Shown here one piece after another: positions 26,593 through 34,290 of a DNA stretch of 64,000 bases. The notes below the pieces were generated by a model that saw nothing but the letters and a program-made list of their open reading frames with translations, searched no databases and was not told where the DNA came from. Source of the DNA: an uncultured Flavobacteriaceae bacterium (GTDB lineage: Bacteria > Bacteroidota > Bacteroidia > Flavobacteriales > Flavobacteriaceae); contig CANKZQ010000004.1 in NCBI GenBank assembly GCA_947488345.1, forward strand, positions 62,001 to 126,000, given 5' to 3'. A program made the translations under genes and the position numbers. Within the stretch, counting starts at the first letter, position 1, and each line of letters opens with the position of its first letter.

Positions 26593-28785
26593 TTATTCTC
26601 CCTTTTTTTCTTCTCCAGGATGATATCTCTTCTGCGCTCGTTTAAGTACATCATCTTTGTAAAAGGCAACGGTTTTGAATTGTGCATCTGCGTAGCGTTG
26701 TGCCTGGTCGTCAAAATGTGGTGAATTTATATTACCGCTTTGTCCGCCTGCTAGCATTGATTTAGCCACTACTTTTTCGCCAAATTCTACAGCAGCCACA
26801 AAGCTATTTCCTCGCGTCCCATAGATTTTTTTAGTGTTATTCGTGTAGCGCGCGCCATAAGCGGCCAGTGCACCCCATCGACCTGAAGCAAAACCAACAG
26901 CGATACTCGGTTTCTCATCGTCAAATGCTTGTCGAATATCTCCGTTCAAACGTTGATATCGATTCACTTCCCCCCAAGGCATCTTCCAGGTACCAAAATC
27001 AGTTTTTAATGTTGCTATCACTTCCTTAAAGATATCTAAACGTTCTTGTATAGGAGAACTTTGCCCCCAAAAAATGGTACGTTGCATAGGTGTTAACCCC
27101 AAAGGACGCTGTCCTTTTTTATTATATAGATTTCCGTAGTAGTGGGCCAATGTCATCGCAACTGATGCTTTCGAAGTTCTATAATCCCATGTTCGCAATA
27201 CTTCTATTGCATCTTTTAGGTCATTTGAAGGAGAATTATCGTATGCTTTTACCAATCCGGGAATCAAGGCCTCAAATGCTGGTAAATATGGATCATGCCC
27301 CAGTTCGATCAAACTTTCTAGAGTATGTCCCTTTTTATCAGTTAAAAGTTGTATCGCATGTATGCCGCGAAAATTTTCTCGATCTATAGACATATAGTTA
27401 GGATAGTTCTTTTTTTGAGGACTAAATTCTAATGCCGACGTGTATGGTGTAGAATTACAGTTTTGCAACCATCCATTTTCGGGATTTAGTAACATGATAT
27501 TTTCCTCGACTGTATGTAATCCTTGCCAATCGGTATTCGGATTGCTTCCATCAACAGGTTTTCTGTAGTTATAGGTAGTGTCTCTTTTGGGCACAAAATT
27601 CCCATGAAAATAAGCGATATTCCCTTCGGCATCGGCATACACGGTATTGTTCGAAGAATTTGTTCTTATATCCATCATTTTTCGAAATCCTTTATAGCCA
27701 GTTTGTTTTGTTCTTATATATGATTGCTCTAAGGCTTTAACCGGTTCCCACATCATTGCTGTTGACGTCCATTGCCCATCTACCATATGTGTTATAGGTC
27801 CGTGATGTGTGCGATGTACCGGAAATACCTTCTCTTTTAGCTTATCACCATCTTTATAGGTTAAGGTTACTTCGGAAGTTTCAACAGGTCTCAATTCTTC
27901 TCCATATGTATAGAATAATTTTCCATCCATATTTACGATCTTCTCTTTAAACTCATCAATAACGTCAGTATAGGTCGACGTATGCATCCAACCTGTTTTT
28001 TCATTAAAGCCTTGATATACAAAAAATTGACCCCATGTGACAGCCCCATAAGCATTGAGTCCTTCTTCGCTTACTACATGTACTTCTCCACGAAAGTAAA
28101 ACGAGGTATGCGGATTAATTAATAATAATGGATTACCAGATGCGGTTAATTTTCCTGAGATAGCAATACCATTAGAACCTTGAGGTTCTGCGCTCTCTTT
28201 CTGTTGTTGTAACTCTAATTTTTCCATTGCTGGAATTTCCATCCCACTATCATAAAAGGCCTTTATTTTTTGTGTGGCAATACGTTCAATATCTCCTCCA
28301 ATAGAACCTTCACTAAAATACATAGGCATCCAAGGTTCGAAACGAGTCAATAGTTTGGGCTGTACTTCTGGATGCTTAGATAGATAATAATTAATCCCAT
28401 CCGCAAAGGCAACACATAATTCTTGTAGCCATTTAGGGCTCTTCTCAAAATTTTCTTCTGCTTCTGCTTGCGTCATAAAGAGCTTCGCCCTTAAATCACT
28501 ATACAATGCTTTATCACCTTCCACTTCCGCCAACCTACCAGTTGCCCAAATGTAATTTTGTTCTACGCGATTAAAATCATCTTGACATTGTGCATATAAC
28601 AATCCAAAAACAGCATCTGCATCTGTTTTACCGTAAATATGAGGCACTCCAAAATCATCTCTGATAATTTCGGTATTTGAGGCATGCCTTGCCCAGCGTT
28701 CTGTTTCGGACAGCGTTTCGTTGCTTACTTCTTTTTTAGCACAGCTACATAATACGAGAAGGAACAGAAAGAATATACGATTCAT
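26593..28785 (-). CDS. Penicillin-amidase (Ntn) family acylase, lipoprotein
   Basis: The 730-residue precursor has a lipobox (LVLCSCAKK), suggesting attachment to the outer or inner membrane. A signal, alpha chain and spacer precede the autocatalytic cleavage site at GSNGIAISG (about residue 204), where the Ser becomes the N-terminal nucleophile of the beta chain. Other typical segments are RDDFGVPHIYGKTDADAVFG and NPHTSFYFRGEVHVV, and SGNINSPHFDDQ lies near the C-terminus. Relatives cleave amides such as acyl-homoserine lactones, aculeacin or penicillin. Substrate is not predictable here. Confidence 0.92.
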   Translation of the reverse strand: MNRIFFLFLLVLCSCAKKEVSNETLSETERWARHASNTEIIRDDFGVPHIYGKTDADAVFGLLYAQCQDDFNRVEQNYIWATGRLAEVEGDKALYSDLRAKLFMTQAEAEENFEKSPKWLQELCVAFADGINYYLSKHPEVQPKLLTRFEPWMPMYFSEGSIGGDIERIATQKIKAFYDSGMEIPAMEKLELQQQKESAEPQGSNGIAISGKLTASGNPLLLINPHTSFYFRGEVHVVSEEGLNAYGAVTWGQFFVYQGFNEKTGWMHTSTYTDVIDEFKEKIVNMDGKLFYTYGEELRPVETSEVTLTYKDGDKLKEKVFPVHRTHHGPITHMVDGQWTSTAMMWEPVKALEQSYIRTKQTGYKGFRKMMDIRTNSSNNTVYADAEGNIAYFHGNFVPKRDTTYNYRKPVDGSNPNTDWQGLHTVEENIMLLNPENGWLQNCNSTPYTSALEFSPQKKNYPNYMSIDRENFRGIHAIQLLTDKKGHTLESLIELGHDPYLPAFEALIPGLVKAYDNSPSNDLKDAIEVLRTWDYRTSKASVAMTLAHYYGNLYNKKGQRPLGLTPMQRTIFWGQSSPIQERLDIFKEVIATLKTDFGTWKMPWGEVNRYQRLNGDIRQAFDDEKPSIAVGFASGRWGALAAYGARYTNNTKKIYGTRGNSFVAAVEFGEKVVAKSMLAGGQSGNINSPHFDDQAQRYADAQFKTVAFYKDDVLKRAQKRYHPGEEKKGE

Positions 28786-29129
28786 AGATAAGTTTTTTGA
28801 GTGTTAGTATATCATGAACGAAGTTCGGCTTTTTAATTTAAAAAATCAATATGGATATATTAAACTGCATGAATAATCTTAAGAAAAAGGTTTTATAAGT
28901 ATTCTTCAAATGCTGCTATTGATGTAATTAAAAAAGATTGTGAGTTAAAAAAAACACCTTTTCAAAAAATGAAAAGGTGTTTTGCGTGTCAATAAACTAA
29001 CCAAATTATAATGACGAGTAGATTATGACAAACCTACTAGTTAAATGCTACTTATATCTATTAAAATCACGATGCGTAATTCTGTAATCAATTAGTCGTA
29101 TAGATTTTATAAGAATATTCATTTTGTCA
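28786..29129. other. Intergenic region upstream of acylase gene
   Basis: This 344-bp AT-rich gap has no ORF on either strand that I can support. It holds the minus-strand terminator at 28951-28983. The remaining bases must include the acylase promoter on the minus strand, but I see no good TAnnTTTG/TTTG pair there. Confidence 0.6.
28951..28983 (-). terminator. Rho-independent terminator after metallopeptidase ORF
   Basis: A perfect 13-bp stem (AAAACACCTTTTC with GAAAAGGTGTTTT) and 7-nt loop is flanked on the minus strand by a run of T. It lies about 150 bp downstream of the HExxH ORF. Confidence 0.8.
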
Positions 29130-29600
29130 TTAAACGATAACCATGACATCACTGTTTATGGTCATTTTCGATTTGGTCTGTTTCATTAACAAGTTCATCC
29201 AAAAATTTACTTCCTCTTCGCTCCATGTTGGAAAACGAATATGTAGTAATTCGTGAATAATATCATCTTCATGCAATTCTCTTGAGTGAAAAATGGTACC
29301 TGTTCTTTTTTCAAAGTCAATAGAAATCCCCACAAATTCGTGTCCTGGAGTATTTCCTTTTAAGGCATCTACAACCTGCATTGCAGAAATTGATTCACAT
29401 GAGATATTCCAATCTGTAATTTCAAACAAATGTTTCCAGTGCTCAATTAACCTAGAATACTGGAATATATGTTTGCTTACTTTCGCATGTTTATTTGAGT
29501 TTATTGGCTTGTTCTTTTGACAAGACTCTCCAACATTCGTGACTACCACTTTGTGAGGGTGTAACTGCAAAATATCTGTTGTTTTTTTCTCTGATATCAT
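29130..29600 (-). CDS. HExxH metallopeptidase-like protein (start uncertain)
   Basis: The supported part is the C-terminal domain DWNISCES ... DDIIHELLHIRFPTWSEEEVNFW, with the zincin motif HELLH. The layout (strand near DWNI, an FVGISIDFEKRTGTIFHS sheet, then HExxH) resembles small phage or conjugation-related metallopeptidases. The ATG at 29600 gives 156 residues but overlaps the convincing small gene at 29491-29661 by 110 bp in another frame. A TTG at 29429 would avoid this and still include the whole domain. I see no other suitable start. It is cytoplasmic; the function is unknown. Confidence 0.5.
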   Translation of the reverse strand: MISEKKTTDILQLHPHKVVVTNVGESCQKNKPINSNKHAKVSKHIFQYSRLIEHWKHLFEITDWNISCESISAMQVVDALKGNTPGHEFVGISIDFEKRTGTIFHSRELHEDDIIHELLHIRFPTWSEEEVNFWMNLLMKQTKSKMTINSDVMVIV

Positions 29601-29661
29601 AGTTGTCTGATTCAAATTTAGATTTGCTTTTTACATCGTAAAAACTTAATTTTTCTTTCAT
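29491..29661 (-). CDS. Small conserved flavobacterial protein (56 residues)
   Basis: The ATG at 29661 opens MKEKLSFYDVKSKSKFES, continues through REKNNRYFAVTPSQSG and HECWRVLSKEQANKLK, and stops at 29491. I recall short Flavobacteriaceae proteins with the same S-F-Y-D-V-K-x-K-x-K-F start and a later W-R-I/V-V/L-S motif, which makes this frame convincing. It is soluble and basic, with an unknown function. Its last 110 bp overlap the N-terminal part of the HExxH ORF in a different frame. It is easily missed because of its size. Confidence 0.7.
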   Translation of the reverse strand: MKEKLSFYDVKSKSKFESDNYDIREKNNRYFAVTPSQSGSHECWRVLSKEQANKLK

Positions 29662-29830
29662 GGTTTTGAAATTTATGGTCGAATAAAAATGCTTTTGATA
29701 GTATCGACCTGGTTAATAAATATTAATGGATAATCTTACCTATATAGCATTATGATGCACAATGGCATTGTAATGTATACGCAAGCTTGATGTTGAAAAA
29801 ATGGAATATAACTATATGAGCAAAATATCC

Positions 29831-30220
29831 TTAGAGAGAAGGAGGTGCTCTACCTAGAATGAGTTCATCTCTATTCGAGTTAATAAATAAAAGTTCTTGA
29901 CTTTCCTCTAACTCAATGAACGGAGGGATTAGAATAAATTGAAAATCATTGAATGCAAATAATTGCCTTCTAGTATTAATGTATTCACAGAATTCACAAT
30001 CTTCCGAACTTTTAGAAAAATGATGATCATGCTCACAATGATTTTCTTGCGATTCACTATGGTAAACAGTGAGATGACAAGAATTTTTTTCTAATTCTGT
30101 ATTGATTTCACACGAATGGGATTCTTCTTCATGATTATGGAAAGGGTTTATGGGAAGCAATGTTATTGACAAACACAGCAACAGAACATATGCGATAAAT
30201 TGTTTATTACGCTTCCTCAT
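29831..30220 (-). CDS. Small exported His/Cys-rich protein with C-terminal RAPP motif
   Basis: I take the ATG at 30220 (MRKRNKQFIAYVLLLCL), giving 129 residues with a signal peptide or anchor. The mature part is rich in possible metal ligands: FHNHEEESHSC, ENHCEHDHHFS and DCEFCEY (about residues 35-85). It ends GRAPPSL. A second small protein at 33527-33850 shares this plan and the terminal RAPP, and the two flank a TonB receptor and lipoprotein. I infer binding of a transition metal in the periplasm. Metal identity and mechanism are unknown. Confidence 0.7.
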   Translation of the reverse strand: MRKRNKQFIAYVLLLCLSITLLPINPFHNHEEESHSCEINTELEKNSCHLTVYHSESQENHCEHDHHFSKSSEDCEFCEYINTRRQLFAFNDFQFILIPPFIELEESQELLFINSNRDELILGRAPPSL

Positions 30221-30304
30221 AGTGTAAATATAACGTTGTTTGAGCAAAATACCATGGATATCTACGATTAATACTCATTAAAAATGCACAATTTTAAACA
30301 CAAT

Positions 30305-30350
30305 TCATAAAAACACCTCCTAATTTTAAAAGTAGGAGGTGTTTTTATGA
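30305..30350 (-). terminator. Strong Rho-independent terminator of the TonB-receptor operon
   Basis: A perfect 18-bp inverted repeat (left arm 30305-30322, right arm 30333-30350) with a 10-nt loop contains five consecutive A/T at the base on both sides. It lies 155 bp downstream of the lipoprotein gene and upstream of the first RAPP gene, separating the two transcription units. Confidence 0.8.
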
Positions 30351-30505
30351 ATTACCGACGTTTAAGCCGAAAGTTAGATCGAAATCGTAATTTCCATTGA
30401 TCCATATCAATTGTGAAACTTTACGGTCGTTGGTTAAAAAAGAGATACGATACATTTGTGCGTATCAAATCTTTTCATTTAACGCCTAACTTCTTTTGGG
30501 TCCGA

Positions 30506-31063
30506 TTAATTTACAGCAATATTAAAAGTTGCATCAATATCAGTTTCGCCAGCGGCATCCGCCAAGGTACCGTCATTTGGTTTTTTTGGTTCGTGACGTA
30601 ATGTAAAAGTGATAGTTCCCGAACTTGCTGCGCCAGCCGTCAATGTGAACTCAGTGCCTAGAGGATTATTATCACCATCGAAATTGGTGTAATCAGTCGT
30701 TACATCTAATCCACCTGTAACAGTAAAAAAGAATTGGTGCTCATCGCTTAACTCTTCAACTTCTTCTGTGATGTCCTCTGCTGGGCTTTCCGTTTCATTC
30801 AAAAGTTCAATTGAACCTGTATAAGTAACTCCGGCTGCTAAATCTCCTCCCGTTACTGTAAGCACAGGTGCATTAGGGCCGTCACCATCTAAATCTTGTT
30901 TTTTTAGCGTGATTGCTGTACCTCCTCCATTAGGAGTTAGAGTTACCGTCATTGTTGTGATAACTTCTTCTTCAAGAACTGGGTCTGGAGTGTCATCGCT
31001 AGAACAAGCTGATAATACTAAAAGCGATAAGACAAACAGACTTAATAATTTTATTTTTTTCAT
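30506..31063 (-). CDS. Lipoprotein encoded with TonB receptor
   Basis: The 185-residue protein has a lipobox (LLVLSACSSDD) and acidic mature N-terminus, so it is anchored in the periplasm or at the surface. It is beta-rich with segments TPNGGGTAITLKKQDLDGDG, GGDLAAGVTYTGSIELLNE and FTLRHEPKKPNDG. I recall similar lipoproteins next to TonB receptors in Bacteroidetes but no established function. It follows the receptor by 29 bp and precedes the strong terminator, so it completes a three-gene operon. A role as a ligand-binding partner of the receptor is inferred from position. Confidence 0.75.
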   Translation of the reverse strand: MKKIKLLSLFVLSLLVLSACSSDDTPDPVLEEEVITTMTVTLTPNGGGTAITLKKQDLDGDGPNAPVLTVTGGDLAAGVTYTGSIELLNETESPAEDITEEVEELSDEHQFFFTVTGGLDVTTDYTNFDGDNNPLGTEFTLTAGAASSGTITFTLRHEPKKPNDGTLADAAGETDIDATFNIAVN

Positions 31064-31092
31064 AATATAATTTTAATGTTAATAATTGAATT

Positions 31093-33489
31093 TTAATAAT
31101 TGAATTTAAGGGATACCAAAAAGTTTCTACCTAAATCATCGGCATAATAGCGAAGACGATTTAGATAATTTCTATAGTCGGTATCTAGTATATTATTGAC
31201 ACCAAGGCCAACGGTTAAAATAGAAGTGTTACTTACGTTAAAATCTATACTTGAATTGAAGTTCAAAAGATGGTAGGCACCTGGAGGGGTACTCACATCC
31301 ACAATTTCTGAACGTCCAAGCTCCGGTATAAACACTTCAAAGTTATTGTTTGGAAATTCGTTTTGGCGAAAGACATATTGACTTTGTAATGCCATTCGCA
31401 AGTTTTTCATTTTTTTATGTGTAAAAATTAATTCGTTTTTCGTTTCTACTGGCGGCATATTGATAAGAGGTCGATCTAACGTACGGTCATATCCTTTTAC
31501 TAATGATGTTTGATGTGCAATCTTAAAATGATCAGAAAGTTCATATGAAAGATCAAAATCAACTCCTAATAATCGCGCATCCGTTTGACGATATTCCCAA
31601 ACTTGAAAATTGCCGCGAATAGTTTGCTGCACTTCGGTAGGTTCAATAAGAACAAAGTCGCTAATGAAATTAACAAAGGGATTGATACTAAAATTAAATC
31701 GTGTTCCTTGCTTCTTAAAAGTCGCTCCAAATTTATGTCCTACTTCTGGTGTAAATCGCAAATCACCTATTTCGATACGAGAGGCAGAGTGATGCAATCC
31801 TTCACTAAATAATTCGGATGGATTGGGCGCTCTTGAGGCCAACGAATAGTTGAACAGCAAATTGTACGTATCATTAATCGTATAGTTTATCCCAGCGGTA
31901 GCAGAAATATTGTTATAATTAAGTTTTGGATTTGTTAAGATTTGATTTTCAAATTCTTCAACCACTATTTCTGGAAACAATTCATCGTAATTTCTTGCTT
32001 CCCAAAGTGATGTTCTATAAAATTTAAAAACGTCTAAAAATGAATAATCAAATCGCCCTCCAAGCTCCAATACTAAAAGATCAGTAGCCTGATAATCGAG
32101 AATGCTATAGATACCTAAATCATACCGCGTGTAATCAGGAATAAGCCTTCTTACACCAGTGTTTGGATCTGCAGTATTATCCTGAAACCTACCTAAAACA
32201 CCAACTTTTAAACCCATTTGATCAGAAAGATCAGAGTCTAAGTCTAGGGTCACAGAATGCGTCATTAATTTTAAATCTAATGATGCTCTATCTCTATCAT
32301 CTCCTCTGCGAATATCAAATTCTAATCGTTTATTAGCTTGAAAATCGTATTGAAAACTTAATTTTCCGAGGCCGTCAAACAACTTAGTAGCCTTTACTCT
32401 TGCCAAATGATGGGTTACATCTTGTTTAGGCGCATCGATATCGTAGGTAAATGGATTTACAATTAAAGGTCTATCACTTCCAATAGCGTTTACCTGATCT
32501 TGTGCACCTCCCAAGTGTGAAGCACGAAGAATTCCAATTTCATTTTTAAAAATAGAATAATAGGCCTCCAAAGTATAATTAAACTTATTAAGCGCAATTT
32601 TTACTGATGCGTTTCTTTCGAACAAACCCGTATTACTCAAAATATAATCAGGAGCTTCAAAATCTCCAAACCGTTTTAACGTACCTTGAACAGCAAAAGA
32701 CAAGCCTTCTTTTGTACTCTTGGTGAATGTTGTTGTTAACGTACCGCCTTGACCATTTGAGAGACCTGATAGAATAGTTTTACCAAAAATCGTATCCTTT
32801 ACAGGGGCTTTTGCAGATTCAGCAATGATAACACCTCCAATAGCATCACCTCCAAATTGTAAGGCTCCTGCACCTTTAATGAGGGTAATATTATCTGCAA
32901 CGTTAATATCGATATTTGGTGCATGCTCAGCACCCCATTCCTGGTCTTGCATACGTACACCATTGTTAACAATTACTACACGACTGCTGTGCAATCCGTT
33001 AATTAGTGGTTTTAGAATAGCGTTGCCGGTATTCAATGATGAAACCCCACTGATTCTATTTAAGGCATCTCCTAAAGTACCACTGCTTAAGCGCTCAATT
33101 TCCGCTCGAGAAATTCTAGAGTTATTCAAAGTTTTACTTTTATCATTAAAGGCTTTGCCAGTTACTGTAATCTCATTAAACTCTTCTAGATGGTGTTCAA
33201 GCTTAAAATTTCTCGTCGAATTTCCATTAATTTTTACAGAGAATATTTTAGTTAAACAACTAGGATGCCCAACTTGTATACTATAAGATCTATTGCATAA
33301 ACCTTGGATACTAAACTTTCCTTCACTATTAGTTTCAGCAGTGATATTGGTGCCAGCTACTATTAATAGTGCTTCAGATAAAGGTTTACCATCATGAAGG
33401 TCTAAGACTTTTCCAGATAGAATCGAGGTGCAATCTTGTGAATAAGACAACATACTGCTTGCAAGCAGTAGAATTAATACAATGCGCAT
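31093..33489 (-). CDS. TonB-dependent outer membrane receptor, probable metal or metal-complex uptake
   Basis: The 798-residue receptor has a signal peptide and then a carboxypeptidase-regulatory-like domain (CTSILSGKVLDLHDGKPLS, about residues 19-105). The plug contains DALNRISGVSSLNTG (about 143-157) and GAGALQFGGDAIGGV. A 22-strand-type barrel ends in aromatic F (NFLVSLKFNY). It uses TonB energy to import ligand across the outer membrane. The plug style and the loop EGLHHSASRIEIGD recall ZnuD-like receptors, and His-rich small proteins on both sides support metal uptake. Heme or another complex cannot be excluded. Confidence 0.9.
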   Translation of the reverse strand: MRIVLILLLASSMLSYSQDCTSILSGKVLDLHDGKPLSEALLIVAGTNITAETNSEGKFSIQGLCNRSYSIQVGHPSCLTKIFSVKINGNSTRNFKLEHHLEEFNEITVTGKAFNDKSKTLNNSRISRAEIERLSSGTLGDALNRISGVSSLNTGNAILKPLINGLHSSRVVIVNNGVRMQDQEWGAEHAPNIDINVADNITLIKGAGALQFGGDAIGGVIIAESAKAPVKDTIFGKTILSGLSNGQGGTLTTTFTKSTKEGLSFAVQGTLKRFGDFEAPDYILSNTGLFERNASVKIALNKFNYTLEAYYSIFKNEIGILRASHLGGAQDQVNAIGSDRPLIVNPFTYDIDAPKQDVTHHLARVKATKLFDGLGKLSFQYDFQANKRLEFDIRRGDDRDRASLDLKLMTHSVTLDLDSDLSDQMGLKVGVLGRFQDNTADPNTGVRRLIPDYTRYDLGIYSILDYQATDLLVLELGGRFDYSFLDVFKFYRTSLWEARNYDELFPEIVVEEFENQILTNPKLNYNNISATAGINYTINDTYNLLFNYSLASRAPNPSELFSEGLHHSASRIEIGDLRFTPEVGHKFGATFKKQGTRFNFSINPFVNFISDFVLIEPTEVQQTIRGNFQVWEYRQTDARLLGVDFDLSYELSDHFKIAHQTSLVKGYDRTLDRPLINMPPVETKNELIFTHKKMKNLRMALQSQYVFRQNEFPNNNFEVFIPELGRSEIVDVSTPPGAYHLLNFNSSIDFNVSNTSILTVGLGVNNILDTDYRNYLNRLRYYADDLGRNFLVSLKFNY

Positions 33490-33526
33490 TTATACTTTTT
33501 AAGTTCGAGATTTTCTTTTACGTTGG

Positions 33527-33850
33527 TTAAGAAAAAATCGGGGGCGCTCTAGAAGATTTAAGTTTAAAAAAACCCAACGAATTAAGTTGAGTAGTCGTAC
33601 TAAAAGGTTCGAAATAGATGTTAACAATGATGGTGTCACTGAAATTATCTACCAATAGCACATTATTGTCTACCACAGTGTGAAAAATGCTACAATCATC
33701 GTTTTGTTGATGTATATGCTTTACATCCTTAGCGGTACATGTTACATGTTCATGATTTTCAAGCGCATGTATCACTTGAACTGTCGATGGAAACAGCACT
33801 ACAAGGGCAAATAGTATGGCAAAAATTCTATGTCTATTAGGTCGTTGCAC
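33527..33850 (-). CDS. Small exported His-rich protein with C-terminal RAPP motif (second copy)
   Basis: The 107-residue product starts at a GTG (33850), because no ATG precedes the signal peptide HRIFAILFALVVLFPSTV. It has clustered possible ligands (HALENHEHVTC, DVKHIHQQNDDC, FH) and ends SRAPPIFS. The plan, size and terminal RAPP match the gene at 29831-30220. It lies 37 bp upstream of the TonB receptor and is probably the first gene of that operon. A metal-handling role is inferred from composition and context; no enzymatic motif is seen. Confidence 0.7.
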   Translation of the reverse strand: MQRPNRHRIFAILFALVVLFPSTVQVIHALENHEHVTCTAKDVKHIHQQNDDCSIFHTVVDNNVLLVDNFSDTIIVNIYFEPFSTTTQLNSLGFFKLKSSRAPPIFS

Positions 33851-33915
33851 GTGGTCGCAAGGTAACTTTTAATTCTAAATTATAAAAGTTAAAAAAAACT
33901 TAAAGGTTTGACGCT

Positions 33916-34290
33916 TTAGTCTGTTTGTTTTACTGCCCTGCCTTGCTGCTTGAAGTTAGAGCCTTTATAATAAGCCTTGAAGGTATATGTACTGTCCTTA
34001 ACCCCTGTAATTTTCACATAAAAAGGTATACTGTCTAAGCCTTTTTTAGGGTTTATTTTGAGGAGTTCATATTCGAAATTTGACTTCCAACGAATGGCGA
34101 AGGTATCGATACCTTGTTCATGGAATTCAATTTGAATAGAATCATTTCTAATGGCCGTAGATTCTACATCCCGCTTATCAAGGTAGGTTTTAAACGTACC
34201 CGTTCTAAATTGAGTGACGTCAGAGGTATTCGTTTCACAAGCGTAGCATGTAAAGAGAATTATCATAAAAATTAGGACTGTTCTTAACAT
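33916..34290 (-). CDS. Small lipoprotein, unknown function
   Basis: The 124-residue protein has a short signal with lipobox-like CYAC. The mature part is beta-rich (FRTGTFKTYLDKRDVESTAIRN, FAIRWKSNFEYELLKINP) and resembles small conserved flavobacterial lipoproteins whose role is not known to me. Its ATG overlaps the purB stop by 1 bp (TAATG), so it is translationally coupled to purB. This placement does not by itself suggest a purine function. Confidence 0.65.
   Translation of the reverse strand: MLRTVLIFMIILFTCYACETNTSDVTQFRTGTFKTYLDKRDVESTAIRNDSIQIEFHEQGIDTFAIRWKSNFEYELLKINPKKGLDSIPFYVKITGVKDSTYTFKAYYKGSNFKQQGRAVKQTD

Noticed and set aside
29582-29588. Homopolymer of seven A (minus strand) as a possible frameshift site linking the 56-residue frame to the HExxH frame
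   Set aside because: Careful reading shows the small frame passes through the tract and continues as NNRYFAVTPSQSG to a natural stop, matching a family I recall. No frameshift is needed.
30352-30405. 17-residue Arg-rich ORF (minus strand) before the strong terminator
   Set aside because: Too short, no promoter or conservation evidence, and it lies in the 3' untranslated part of the TonB-receptor operon.
32825-33286. Plus-strand ORF (153 codons) opposite the TonB receptor plug
   Set aside because: It is antisense to well-conserved plug motifs and shows no recognisable domain or start context.
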